The notes beneath the pieces were generated by a model, which was not told where the DNA came from, searched no databases, and saw nothing but the letters and a program-made list of their open reading frames with translations. A stretch of 64,000 nucleotides of DNA, taken from assembly GCF_014640635.1 (NCBI RefSeq), contig NZ_BMHI01000001.1, positions 992,001 through 1,056,000 on the forward strand. Reading direction: 5' to 3'. Position 1 is the stretch's first letter. The number at the start of each line of letters is the position of its first letter. Shown piece by piece: positions 37,162 to 46,083 of the stretch. Made by a program: the position numbers and the translations under genes. Origin of the DNA: Flexivirga endophytica. Its GTDB lineage: Bacteria > Actinomycetota > Actinomycetes > Actinomycetales > Dermatophilaceae.

Positions 37162-38436
37162 CTACAACGCGTCGTCGCTCAGATCCAGTGCGTGAGGCTG
37201 GTTCTCGGCACGTTCCTTGGCCCCTATCGCCGCCAACAGGTCGGCCAACCGAAGCGCGACGGCGATCTCATCTCGCCGCGAAGTGATCGAGACCTCGAGG
37301 CGTTGCTCGATCGAGCGAAGGCGGTAGGCGACGGTGCGTTCGTGGACGTGTATCGCCGCAGCAGTCGAGGCGGCGTTCTGGCCGGACGCGAAGTATGCCT
37401 TCAGCGTTTCGCGGAGCAGTTCGGTCCGCGCTTCCGGCTCATCGAGCCCGCGCAGCTCACGGGCCACGAAGTCACGCATCATCTGCCGGTCCTTCAGCAC
37501 CAGAGCCTCGAGCGCGACATCGGGATAGCGCACCACGGCGCGCGGTCGGAAACGCCCGACCCGGTAGGCCTGCCATGCCTGACGATGCGAGCGCCGAAAG
37601 CCTTCGATGCCGGACGCAATCTCGCCGACCGCCACATGTGTGCTCGGCAGGGTCGTGAAGACCTCCGGCTCAGCCTCCTGGGCGTTGCGCAGGGCCGAGG
37701 CATCCAGCCAGCCGAGCACGGTGCCCGAGGTACCGCTGACAGTGAGGACCCGCGACTTCAGAGTGGCAGCGATGGCGCGGATGTTCGCCTCCGGCGAGCT
37801 GCCCCACGCGACCAAGCCCAGATGTGCCACCCGCAGGTTGTACCCGAGTTCTTCGGTTTCAGTCGGCACCCCCCGCAAGAGATCGTTCACGATCGCGCGG
37901 CGTTTGCGGTCCTGACTGCGAAAAAAGTAGGCCTTGTGCTCGGCCTGATAGGCCGCAACGACTCCCTCCATCACTGCGTCGTTCCACGCATAATGGTAGT
38001 CCGACGCCTGCCGCAGCACTGTCAGCCGGTGCTCCTCCGGGACCAGAGCGAGCGCCTCCTCAAGGATGGCATTCCATGTAATCGCCTGACCCAGTCGGTA
38101 GGTCCGCAGCAGGACCTGCAGCTCGATGCCCGACTGTGCGACCGCGCGCGCCTCGCGCAGCGCAGCATCCGAGGCGCCTTCAGGCACCCGTCGGCCGCTC
38201 GCCAGACCGTCCACGATGCTGGTCAGCGCGGCATCGATGCTGGGTCGCTCCGACTCCAGCAATACCGGGTCGTCCCTGCTGTGGAACTCCGGGACCTGTT
38301 CGATCACTTCCCGCTCGATCTGGGCCACCAGGTCGGGGATGCGTTGCTGCACAGCCGCCGCGAGTGCCGCCAACTCATGCTCGATCACCACATAGCCAAT
38401 GTAGTTCGTATGGAGCCGCTCACTTAGTTGTTCCAT
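37162..38436 (-). CDS. CdaR/PucR-type helix-turn-helix regulator
   Basis: 424 aa. The C-terminal PucR-type helix-turn-helix is clear (STAAAIHVHERTVAYRL, about residues 362-378, then RLEVSIT). The N-terminal half is alpha-helical without the PucR sensory domain seen in the protein at 24605, as in the CdaR-like group. It overlaps the thioredoxin-fold gene by 17 bp and is the last gene of a minus-strand operon with the large Mo subunit, so it probably controls the split hydroxylase and the divergent hydrolase at 41748. Confidence 0.85.
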   Translation of the reverse strand: MEQLSERLHTNYIGYVVIEHELAALAAAVQQRIPDLVAQIEREVIEQVPEFHSRDDPVLLESERPSIDAALTSIVDGLASGRRVPEGASDAALREARAVAQSGIELQVLLRTYRLGQAITWNAILEEALALVPEEHRLTVLRQASDYHYAWNDAVMEGVVAAYQAEHKAYFFRSQDRKRRAIVNDLLRGVPTETEELGYNLRVAHLGLVAWGSSPEANIRAIAATLKSRVLTVSGTSGTVLGWLDASALRNAQEAEPEVFTTLPSTHVAVGEIASGIEGFRRSHRQAWQAYRVGRFRPRAVVRYPDVALEALVLKDRQMMRDFVARELRGLDEPEARTELLRETLKAYFASGQNAASTAAAIHVHERTVAYRLRSIEQRLEVSITSRRDEIAVALRLADLLAAIGAKERAENQPHALDLSDDAL

Positions 38437-39163
38437 GGACCTGGGAAGTCTCGATCAAGTCAAGGACCTCGTCGGCCCAGGCCGGGTCATACTCGTCAAG
38501 GCGGGGAAAGCCGGTGCCCGGCGGCGCCGTCCAGTGATAGGTGACGCCCGGGTTGTGCTCGGCGTAGCGGCCGCCGACGAAGAAATGCGGGCTGCCCTGG
38601 ACAGGCAGGTCACGCGCCATACCCCATTGGCTGAAGACATCAGCGAGTCCAGCGCCGCGCTGCAAAGCGGCGTCCAACGCAGACACCGCGACCAATGGAC
38701 ATGTCTGGGCGACCCGCAGGATTCGCGCGTGCACCGAGATGCATTGGCTCTGTTCGTAATACGCGCGCCGCAGCGCCGCGTCCAGCTGGTCGCTCGCCGG
38801 AAGCCCACCAACCGACGGGTCCTTCGCCGCCTGCACGGCGGCCATTGCCGGCGTGGTCGACACAGGATATTCCGACTCTGGGCCGGACCAGTCCTGCCAG
38901 CCGAGTTCGGGCCGCAGCCCGGCGATTGCGGTCACCTCCATGTCGATGATTGCCTTCGGCGTTGGCCGTTCGTTGAACAACTCCAGCGGAAACGCCCGGT
39001 GGTCGACCAGCAGGGTGACGCCGCGCTCGCCTGCGCGTGCAGACAAGGTCTGCAGTGCGAGGGTTGCCCACGGGCACCCGATGTCGGACCAGACGGTCAC
39101 GATCGCGTCGTCCTGGTTGACCAATGCGGGATCCCGGAATGGGTCGGATTGGCTGAGACTCAT
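38420..39163 (-). CDS. DsbA-like thioredoxin-fold protein lacking the second active-site Cys
   Basis: 247 aa from ATG 39163. The thioredoxin-type strand VTVWSDIGCPWATLAL has CPWA where FrnE/DsbA proteins have CPWC, so disulfide exchange is unlikely; the conserved cis-Pro loop VQGSPHFFVGG is kept. The family also contains thiol-dependent isomerases (2-hydroxychromene-2-carboxylate isomerase) that use one Cys or Ser, which fits an aromatic catabolic island better. ATGA overlap with the large Mo subunit upstream and 17-bp overlap with the regulator downstream show one operon. Confidence 0.75.
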   Translation of the reverse strand: MSLSQSDPFRDPALVNQDDAIVTVWSDIGCPWATLALQTLSARAGERGVTLLVDHRAFPLELFNERPTPKAIIDMEVTAIAGLRPELGWQDWSGPESEYPVSTTPAMAAVQAAKDPSVGGLPASDQLDAALRRAYYEQSQCISVHARILRVAQTCPLVAVSALDAALQRGAGLADVFSQWGMARDLPVQGSPHFFVGGRYAEHNPGVTYHWTAPPGTGFPRLDEYDPAWADEVLDLIETSQVHGTTK

Positions 39164-41601
39164 CCGTGACTTCCTTCCGCCACGACTTCGAGCGCACGAG
39201 GGTGCGGTACGCCGACGTTCGGGCGCCGGTCGAGTGCCCGGTGCCACAGGGTTTCCGGTGCGACCGGCACCTTTCGCACGACTTGTCCATCGGAGAAGGC
39301 GTCATCGACGGCGCTGGCGATCGACGCACCGACGGCGATGAGGCCGACCTCGCCCAGACCCTTGGCGCCGAATGGGTTGTTCGGTGTCGGCGCGTCCTCG
39401 GTCATGAGGAAGTCGACGTCCGGCATTTCCTGGGCGCCGGGCAGCAAGTAGTCCATGAAGGACGTGCACATCGGCTGGCCGGAATCGTCATACAAGAACT
39501 CCTCGTAGAGGGCGCCGCCGATTCCCTGGATCGCTGCGCCAATCACCTGTCCTCGCGTCGTCATCGGGTTGATCGCCCGGCCTGCTTCGGTGGTGGTCAG
39601 AAACCGGCGAATGGTGTGCCCGCCGGTGGCCGGATCGACCTCGAGCTGTACCAGGGTGACGCCGTAGGGATAATTCATGTGCGAGTCGACGTAGACGGCC
39701 TGCGCGCCGAGCCCTGGCTCGTCACCCGCGAGCCGGGCGGACCACCCGTCCCACCGTCCGGCGATCTCGGCGAGCGATAGGCGCGAGTCGGCGCTACCAG
39801 CCACCATGATCGACCCGTCGCTGACCACGAGATCGTCGATGCTGGCCTCCAGCATGTCGGCGGCGAGCCGCTTTGCTTTGTCGATCGTGTCGAGCGCGGC
39901 TTGCCGGGCAGCTCCGCCCGCCAGGACGGTAGACCGGCTGGACCAGGAGCCGACGCCGTCGGGGATCAGGTCGGTGTCGCCGTGCACGATGTCGATGAGT
40001 TCCGGATCGACCTGGAACTCTTCGGCGACGATCTGGGCGAGCACGGTCTCGATGCCCTGGCCGACTGAGGAGGCTCCGGTGCGCACGCGGACGCGGCCGG
40101 ACGGGTCGACATCCACCGCGCCGGTCTCGTATAGGCCTAGGCCAGCCTTGTCCATCAGGATGCCGACCCCATTTCCGACGAGCCGGCCCTGGGCGCGCAG
40201 CTCGACGGCTTCCTTCTCCCACTGGTCGAAATCCGCCGCGGCGAGCGCCTTGTCTAGATGGTCGACGACGTCACCGGAATCGAAATGGTACGGCTCGAAA
40301 CAGATCTCCATCCCGGGCTCGTACGGCAGGTCCGCGCTGGTCAGCAAATTGCGGCGGCGGATCTCCACCGGTGACAGGCCAATTTGGTGGGCGGCCTGAT
40401 CCAGCAGCCGTTCGCGGGCGAACGTTCCCTCGTATCGCCCCGGCGCACGGTAAGCCGCCGACGGTGTCTTGTTGGACAGCACTACGTGCAGGACACCGGA
40501 ATAGGCAGGTACGCGGTAAGGGCCCGGCACCATGCCGACCGTGATGTCACTTACCAGCGGTTCTGCCTGCCGTAGGAACGCCCCGTGGTTGTCCCAGATC
40601 TCATCGGTCAGGGCAAGCAATCGGCCGTCGGCGTCGAACGCCGCTGACATCTCGTAAACCTGCTCGCGAGCATGTGAGGTGGCAACCATGTGCTCAAGGC
40701 GATCCTCGGTCCACTTTACGGGGCGGCCAAGTTGCAGGGCTGCCCATGCGGTCATGATGTGTTCGGGGAACACGCCGCCCTTGACGCCGAAGTTCCCGCC
40801 GATCGCCGTATGCCGCATGTGCACGTCGGCCAACGACAGCTGGAGAACGTTCGCGATGATTCGCTGGCAGTCGTGCGCGTGGACCGGTCCCCAGATGTTC
40901 ACGCCGCGGCAGCCGGGCTCCGGTTGCGCCACGCAGCCACGAGTTTCCATCGGTACCCCGGAGTGCCGTCCGACGGTGTAGGTGCCGGTGACCACATGGG
41001 CGGCGCCTTCGAACGCGCCGGGGGTGTCGCCGTACGTCTTCTCGATCCTGAGGGCCTCGTTGGTGTGGTCGTCGAAGAGCCGCACCGTGTCGTCCGCGAG
41101 TGCTTCCTGCGGGTCGAGAACCGGCGACAGCAAGTCGTAGGCGATCTCGATCCGGGCCGCCGCGTCCTCGGCGAGGTATGGCGAGTCGGCCACGATGGCC
41201 GCCACTGGCTGGCCGACGTACCGGACGCGATCTGCGGCGAAGATCGGGTGTGTGAGGTCCTCGATCCAGGGATAGACGTCGTGATAGCCGATCTGTTCCA
41301 GGGGGATGCGGCCCGGCAGATCCGCCGCTGTGATGACCATGCGAACCCCGGGTGTTCGGCGCGCTGCCTCGGTGTTCACCGACACGAGTCGCGCGTGTGC
41401 CTCGCTGGAGCGCACCACCACCAGATGCAGCTGCTGGTGCAGGTCGATGTCATCCACGAACCGAGCTTCTCCGCGCAGCAGCTTGGCGTCCTCGCGGCGT
41501 TTCACGGGTTGCCCGACATACCTCTTCGCTGAAGCCCCGAGGCCACCGGATGCCCCGGGTGTGCTTAGACCCGCGCCTGGCATCGCGTTCTCGTCAATCA
41601 T
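39160..41601 (-). CDS. molybdenum hydroxylase, molybdopterin subunit (KdhL-like)
   Basis: 813 aa, full length. Cofactor contacts AIGGNFGVKGGVFPEH, the active-site loop SAAYRAPGRYEG and the catalytic Glu in GAKGLGEVGLI identify a xanthine-oxidase-family hydroxylase; the missing CSFR loop rules out CO dehydrogenase. It starts 146 bp from the divergent C-C hydrolase gene (41748). The medium and small subunits it needs are most simply those at 35689-37073, in convergent orientation. On pAO1 the ketone dehydrogenase large-subunit gene is likewise kilobases from its M and S genes, which supports a 6-hydroxy-ketone dehydrogenase role: hydroxylating the pyridine ring at C2. Confidence 0.88.
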   Translation of the reverse strand: MIDENAMPGAGLSTPGASGGLGASAKRYVGQPVKRREDAKLLRGEARFVDDIDLHQQLHLVVVRSSEAHARLVSVNTEAARRTPGVRMVITAADLPGRIPLEQIGYHDVYPWIEDLTHPIFAADRVRYVGQPVAAIVADSPYLAEDAAARIEIAYDLLSPVLDPQEALADDTVRLFDDHTNEALRIEKTYGDTPGAFEGAAHVVTGTYTVGRHSGVPMETRGCVAQPEPGCRGVNIWGPVHAHDCQRIIANVLQLSLADVHMRHTAIGGNFGVKGGVFPEHIMTAWAALQLGRPVKWTEDRLEHMVATSHAREQVYEMSAAFDADGRLLALTDEIWDNHGAFLRQAEPLVSDITVGMVPGPYRVPAYSGVLHVVLSNKTPSAAYRAPGRYEGTFARERLLDQAAHQIGLSPVEIRRRNLLTSADLPYEPGMEICFEPYHFDSGDVVDHLDKALAAADFDQWEKEAVELRAQGRLVGNGVGILMDKAGLGLYETGAVDVDPSGRVRVRTGASSVGQGIETVLAQIVAEEFQVDPELIDIVHGDTDLIPDGVGSWSSRSTVLAGGAARQAALDTIDKAKRLAADMLEASIDDLVVSDGSIMVAGSADSRLSLAEIAGRWDGWSARLAGDEPGLGAQAVYVDSHMNYPYGVTLVQLEVDPATGGHTIRRFLTTTEAGRAINPMTTRGQVIGAAIQGIGGALYEEFLYDDSGQPMCTSFMDYLLPGAQEMPDVDFLMTEDAPTPNNPFGAKGLGEVGLIAVGASIASAVDDAFSDGQVVRKVPVAPETLWHRALDRRPNVGVPHPRALEVVAEGSHG

Positions 41602-41747
41602 GACGCTCAGTATTGAGTGCCGACCGGGCCAGGCGTTGCTGTGGTTCTGCCAAGGACTGAGCCACTATTCGCGGAACATGTAGATGATGCCGAAGGACTC
41701 AGCAGAAAGGATGCCTGTGAGAACCCATCGACGAAACGGAGACAGCG

Positions 41748-42815
41748 ATGTCCGACAGCCAGCAAACGGTCACGTCTGAACAGGAGATGCTCAACTGGGG
41801 ACGGCTCCTGATGGACGGACTCGTGTATGCCGACCTGCTGGCAGCCCGGGACCGCGGGCCGGAAGAGAACTGGTTCGACTTCTGGATGTCCCGCGCAGAT
41901 CACTACGAGAAGCTGGCGGACGAGTCACTCGCCACCGGTCACCGGATGACGGCGGGGTACTGGCTCTGGGTGGGTTCGATGGCTGCGCAGTACGCGCAGT
42001 TCTTGTGGTTCGACGAGCGCCGTCCTATCGGGCAGGACCGCAAAGTAGAGCTCTACCGCCGGGCCGCACCGCTGCTTGACCCGCCCGCCGAGCGATACGA
42101 CCTGCCCATCGACAACACCACAATCGTGAGTTACTTGCGCCTGCCCAAGAGCGCCAACGGCCGCGCCGTGCCATGCGTCGTACTACTAGGCGGCCTGGAA
42201 AGCACCAAGGAAGAGAGCTACCTCTTCGAGAACCTGCTACTGGAGCGTGGGCTCGCGACGATCACATTCGATGGGCCGGGACAGGGCGAGATGCTGACCG
42301 ACGTCGCATTGGCTGGCGACTTCGAGCGCTACAGCAGCAAGGTGTTGGACCACCTGAAGACCCTGCCGTCGATCGACGCGGCGCGCATCGGCGTGCTCGG
42401 TCGCAGCCTCGGCGGTCACTACGCGCTGCGGGCAGCAGCGACCGATCCACGGTTCCGGGCCTGCTTGTCCTGGGGCGGTTTCGTCCAGATGGACGATTGG
42501 GATTTCGAGACTCCGATGACCAAGCAGAGCTGGAAGTACGTCACCAATTCCGACACTCTCGAGCAGGCGCAAGTGCGCGTCCGGGACGCCATCGACATTC
42601 GTCCGGTCCTCGCGGGACTTACCTGCCCGACCTACTTCCAGCACGGCGCCAAGGATGAGTTGCCGATGTCCGAGATCGACCAGCTCAAGCAGTATGCCGT
42701 CAACGCACCTCTCGTTTTCGACATAGAGCCTGAGGGCGACCACTGCTGCCACAACCTCGGGCCAGCCCCGCGATTGCGCATGGCCGACTGGATGGCCGAC
42801 CAGCTCACGTCCTGA
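41748..42815 (+). CDS. C-C bond hydrolase, 2,6-dihydroxypseudooxynicotine hydrolase-like
   Basis: 355-aa alpha/beta hydrolase with the helical N-terminal cap of this family (YADLLAARDR, AQYAQFLWFDERR, VELYRRAAP, all very similar to the pAO1 enzyme as I remember it). LGGLESTKEE precedes the core; the nucleophile Ser is in LGRSLGGHYAL, the Asp in GAKDELP and the His in EGDHCCHN. The known enzyme cleaves the aryl ketone into 2,6-dihydroxypyridine plus an omega-amino acid. That is the step linking the pyridine branch (16701-24567) to the side-chain branch (26167-31383). ACGGAGACAGCG precedes the start. First gene of a plus-strand operon with 42843 and 43199. Confidence 0.85.
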   Translation: MSDSQQTVTSEQEMLNWGRLLMDGLVYADLLAARDRGPEENWFDFWMSRADHYEKLADESLATGHRMTAGYWLWVGSMAAQYAQFLWFDERRPIGQDRKVELYRRAAPLLDPPAERYDLPIDNTTIVSYLRLPKSANGRAVPCVVLLGGLESTKEESYLFENLLLERGLATITFDGPGQGEMLTDVALAGDFERYSSKVLDHLKTLPSIDAARIGVLGRSLGGHYALRAAATDPRFRACLSWGGFVQMDDWDFETPMTKQSWKYVTNSDTLEQAQVRVRDAIDIRPVLAGLTCPTYFQHGAKDELPMSEIDQLKQYAVNAPLVFDIEPEGDHCCHNLGPAPRLRMADWMADQLTS

Positions 42816-42842
42816 CCGAACCCAGTACCAAGGAGCAGATCA

Positions 42843-43196
42843 ATGGTGGAAAAAATTCTGTCCGCGACGGCGTCCGAAGTGACGCTCGAGACCTGGCAAC
42901 CCGAGGGCGTGACCATACTCGAAGGCGATCCCTCGGGCCGCGGCTTCACACTGCACGAGGACTTCGCTGAGGGAGCCCGCGGAACGGGCATCTTCGAGTG
43001 CGCGCCGTCGAAGACAACCTACCGACTGGAGTTCAACGAGATCATCTATGTGCTCGCGGGCGAGGCCACCATCGAGATCGAAAACGGCTCGCGCGTGGAC
43101 CTCAAGGCAGGTGACTTCGCGTTCCTGCCTGCCGGACACATGTCCACCTGGACCTTCCACACCAGGTTCCGGGAGTTCTGGGTACTGGCGGACTGA
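42843..43196 (+). CDS. small cupin protein
   Basis: 117 aa, one cupin barrel of the DUF861/Cupin_3 kind (EFNEIIYVLAGEATIEIENG, then LKAGDFAFLPAGHMSTW). The metal-binding pattern is incomplete: His is present in AGHMSTW, but the first motif lacks the HxH pair. A partner or stabiliser of the DAO-type oxidoreductase that follows 2 bp later is plausible; this cupin plus DAO pairing occurs in polyamine-type operons. Start ATG 42843 after AAGGAGCAGATCA. Confidence 0.8.
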   Translation: MVEKILSATASEVTLETWQPEGVTILEGDPSGRGFTLHEDFAEGARGTGIFECAPSKTTYRLEFNEIIYVLAGEATIEIENGSRVDLKAGDFAFLPAGHMSTWTFHTRFREFWVLAD

Positions 43197-43198
43197 CG

Positions 43199-44632
43199 AT
43201 GTCCTCATTCTTGTCTCGGATCGGCTCGCGCCGCGAGGAGTCGCCCCCCACCAGCGGTTTCGTCAACGGCGAAGTCTCCTTCTGGCACCGTCAGATCGGG
43301 ATGCCGACCCCTCGTTCGGCACTGCAAGGCGACCGGCAGTATGACGTCGCTATCGTGGGCGCCGGCTATACGGGGTTGTGGACGGCCTACTACCTCAAGA
43401 GGGATCAGCCGGACCTGCGGATCGCCGTACTGGAGGGCGACTTCGCCGGATTTGGCGCTTCCGGCCGCAACGGCGGCTGGCTCAGCGCCGAGCCCCCGGG
43501 CCAGCTCCGCAGGTATGCCGCCGCGCGCGGCTGGCCGGCTGCAGCCGATCTCCAGCGTCAGATGTTCAAAGCCGTCGACGAGGTCGTTGAGGTCTGCTCG
43601 ACCGAGGGGATCTCTGCCGACATCCACAAAGCGGGTGTGCTGCACGTCGCCACCAACCCCGCTCAGGAGGCCCGGCTGCGCGACCACCTTCCCCAGCTAC
43701 GTGCCGCCGGATGGGGTTCCGAGGACCTAATCGAGCTCGATCGCTCCGAACTGTCGAACCGCATCCGGATACAGGGTGCAGTCGCCGCTCACTGGAGCCC
43801 GCACTGCGCACGCCTCCAGCCGGCCAAGCTCGCCGTCGGACTCGCGGCGGTTGTCGAGGGGCTGGGAGTCGACATTTTCGAGCAGACACGGGTCACCGAG
43901 ATCCGGCCCAAGCAGGCTGTCACCGAGCATGGGAGTGTTTACGCGGACTATGTCATCCGCGCCACAGAGGGATTCACTGCCGGTATCAAGGGGCACCGGC
44001 GAGTGTGGCTGCCGATGAACAGCAGCATGGTGGTCACCGAGCCGCTCTCCGAGGCCATATGGGACGAGATTGGCTGGGCCTCAGCCGAACTGGTGGGAGA
44101 TGGCGCGCATTCCTTCGGCTACATGCAGCACACAGCTGACGGCCGGATCGTCATCGGTGGGCGAGGTGTCCCGTACCGCTTCGGTTCTCGGACCGACGTG
44201 CGCGGCGCGACGTCGTCGGATACGCAGCATCAACTGCGTGACTTGCTTGTCCGATATTTCCCGGCCGCGGGAAAGATCGAACTCGATCATGCCTGGTCGG
44301 GTGTGCTGGGGGTGCCGCGTAACTGGTGCGCGAGCGTCCACTTGGACCGGAGGACCGGACTCGGCTGGGCTGGTGGCTATGTCGGTCATGGTGTGGCCGG
44401 GACCAACCTGGCAGGACGCACCCTGCGCGACCTGGTCCTCGGACGTGACACCGGCCTGACCCGGTTGCCCTGGGTCGACCACACGGTTCGCAACTGGGAA
44501 CCCGAGCCTGTGCGCTGGATGGCGGTGCGGAGCCTGTATGTCGCGTATCGGGCTGCAGACCGCCGGGAGTTCGGCGGCTCGCCGCACACTGCCGCAATCG
44601 CGCGTTTGGCCGACCGCATCTCAGGAAGGTGA
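43199..44632 (+). CDS. FAD-dependent amine oxidoreductase (DAO family, PuuB-like)
   Basis: 477 aa. The FAD motif VAIVGAGYTGLWTAYYL (about 50-66) is followed by LEGDFAGFGASGRNGGWLS, the pattern of gamma-glutamylputrescine oxidase-like proteins. The C-terminal WAGGYVGHGVAGTNLAG closes the FAD site. It oxidises an amine to imine and aldehyde with hydrogen peroxide or another acceptor. Two bp after the cupin. It could oxidise the released omega-amino acid or another amine as an alternative to the aminotransferase at 26167. Confidence 0.85.
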   Translation: MSSFLSRIGSRREESPPTSGFVNGEVSFWHRQIGMPTPRSALQGDRQYDVAIVGAGYTGLWTAYYLKRDQPDLRIAVLEGDFAGFGASGRNGGWLSAEPPGQLRRYAAARGWPAAADLQRQMFKAVDEVVEVCSTEGISADIHKAGVLHVATNPAQEARLRDHLPQLRAAGWGSEDLIELDRSELSNRIRIQGAVAAHWSPHCARLQPAKLAVGLAAVVEGLGVDIFEQTRVTEIRPKQAVTEHGSVYADYVIRATEGFTAGIKGHRRVWLPMNSSMVVTEPLSEAIWDEIGWASAELVGDGAHSFGYMQHTADGRIVIGGRGVPYRFGSRTDVRGATSSDTQHQLRDLLVRYFPAAGKIELDHAWSGVLGVPRNWCASVHLDRRTGLGWAGGYVGHGVAGTNLAGRTLRDLVLGRDTGLTRLPWVDHTVRNWEPEPVRWMAVRSLYVAYRAADRREFGGSPHTAAIARLADRISGR

Positions 44633-44754
44633 GAACTGCGATGGTCGTAAACCTGTCGTGCAAGGGCCGGCCGAGGTCGGCGCCTACGAGAGTCGATGGC
44701 GAGCATTCTTGTTCGCAGGACAACTGGACGCTCATTTGGTCGAAGGAGACCTGA

Positions 44755-46083
44755 ATGTCATACGACGTCATTGTCGTCGGAGGTGGTTTCGCCGGCCTGC
44801 GCGCGGCACGCGATTTCGCCACGGCTGGCCGCTCCGTGCTCCTCCTGGAAGGCGGTGCTCGCCTCGGCGGACGCGCTTACACCCGTGCTTCAGAGTTGTT
44901 CCCCTCGATCCAGATCGAGCTAGGGGGCACATATTTTCACCGGCACCACCACCCCCGGCTGGTCGACGAGATCGAGCGCTACGGAATCGAGACTGCGCCG
45001 GCACCGGAGTTCACGGTGTTCCGGAACCGCCTCGGGAAGGGTGACAACAACAAGGCGTTCCCCATCCCACTGGGGGAAGGGGCACAGGCCGAGGCAGGAC
45101 TGTACCGGCTGCTGCGCGACGCCCACCGCATTGACGTGACCGCTGGGCTTGAGAACCAGGGTCTCGATGACCTCGACATCCCGCTGTTGGAGTACGTCGA
45201 CGCCCTGCTACTGGGACCGGTCACACGGCAGCTTGTCCTCTCCTGGGCGTGGAACATGTTGGGACAGCATCCTGCAGAGTCTTCGGCGTTGTGGGCGCTG
45301 CAGCTCGTCGCCGCACATGGCTACAGCGTGCTGGGCGTTGTCCTCGCGCTGGATGAAGTCGTCTGCGGTGGCATGCAGCAACTGGTGAGCGCGATGGCCG
45401 CTGATGTCCCCGACAGCGTCCTCGGTGCGCGGGTGACATCCGTCGAGCTACAGCAAGACGGCAGTTACGACGTGGCGTTCGACCGGGACGGGCGTTCCGA
45501 GCGCCAACGAGGGTCGCGCGTCGTTATCGCGACGCCCTTCAACACGTGGCGCAACATTGAATTCGACCCTCCGCTCACCGCTGAGCGGGCTGGGGCGCTG
45601 ACAAAAGGACATGCCTGCAAGGGCCTCAAACTGATGATCCATGTCACGGGGGTGCCTGCAGGTCTTTCGTGCACGGGGGACGGGGTCTTTCCTACGTTGT
45701 ACGACTACATGCAGACCCCGGATGACGGTGGGAGGCTGCTCGTTGCGTTCACCGACTCCGATTCGTTCGACCCAACCGACTCAGAAGCAGTGACCGCCGC
45801 AGTTCACCATTACATACCGGAGGCTGTCGTACATGGCTTTGAGTACTACGACTGGTCGGCCGACCCGCTCTTCGGAGGTCCGTGGGTTTCCCCGTACATC
45901 GGGCAGTTCAGCCGGATCCACAAGGGCCTCGGTGAGCGGCATGGCGAGATCTACTTCATTGGATCGGACGTCTCGCTTCGCTTCCCCGGTTACATCGAGG
46001 GCGCACTCGAAACCGCGGAAGCTGCGGTTGACGAGATTGTGCGAGGCGGCCGAGGCCAGGATGGGGAGATGACCCATCGGTAA
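44755..46083 (+). CDS. flavin amine oxidase, 6-hydroxynicotine oxidase-like
   Basis: 442 aa of the MAO fold. The FAD-binding N-terminus DVIVVGGGFAGLRAARDF, LEGGARLGGRAYTR, and the C-terminal GSDVSLRFPGYIEGALETAE (about 412-431) are near-identical in pattern to 6-hydroxy-L-nicotine oxidase of pAO1 as I recall it, as are FHRHHHPRLVDEIERYGI, SWAWNMLGQ and GIFPTLYDY-type segments. The flavin-site Lys is kept in GLKLMIHV. The known enzyme oxidises the C-N bond of the saturated ring of 6-hydroxynicotine, which then opens to an amino ketone. GAAGGAGACCTGA precedes the start. A 122-bp gap separates it from the DAO gene. Confidence 0.85.
   Translation: MSYDVIVVGGGFAGLRAARDFATAGRSVLLLEGGARLGGRAYTRASELFPSIQIELGGTYFHRHHHPRLVDEIERYGIETAPAPEFTVFRNRLGKGDNNKAFPIPLGEGAQAEAGLYRLLRDAHRIDVTAGLENQGLDDLDIPLLEYVDALLLGPVTRQLVLSWAWNMLGQHPAESSALWALQLVAAHGYSVLGVVLALDEVVCGGMQQLVSAMAADVPDSVLGARVTSVELQQDGSYDVAFDRDGRSERQRGSRVVIATPFNTWRNIEFDPPLTAERAGALTKGHACKGLKLMIHVTGVPAGLSCTGDGVFPTLYDYMQTPDDGGRLLVAFTDSDSFDPTDSEAVTAAVHHYIPEAVVHGFEYYDWSADPLFGGPWVSPYIGQFSRIHKGLGERHGEIYFIGSDVSLRFPGYIEGALETAEAAVDEIVRGGRGQDGEMTHR

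Noticed and set aside
38420-39163. Disulfide isomerase of the DsbA/FrnE type
   Set aside because: The active site is CPWA with a single Cys, so classical dithiol chemistry is not possible.
41748-42815. Generic dienelactone hydrolase or esterase
   Set aside because: The helical N-terminal cap with AQYAQFLWFDERR and the LGGLESTKEE block are specific to the 2,6-dihydroxypseudooxynicotine hydrolase-like group.
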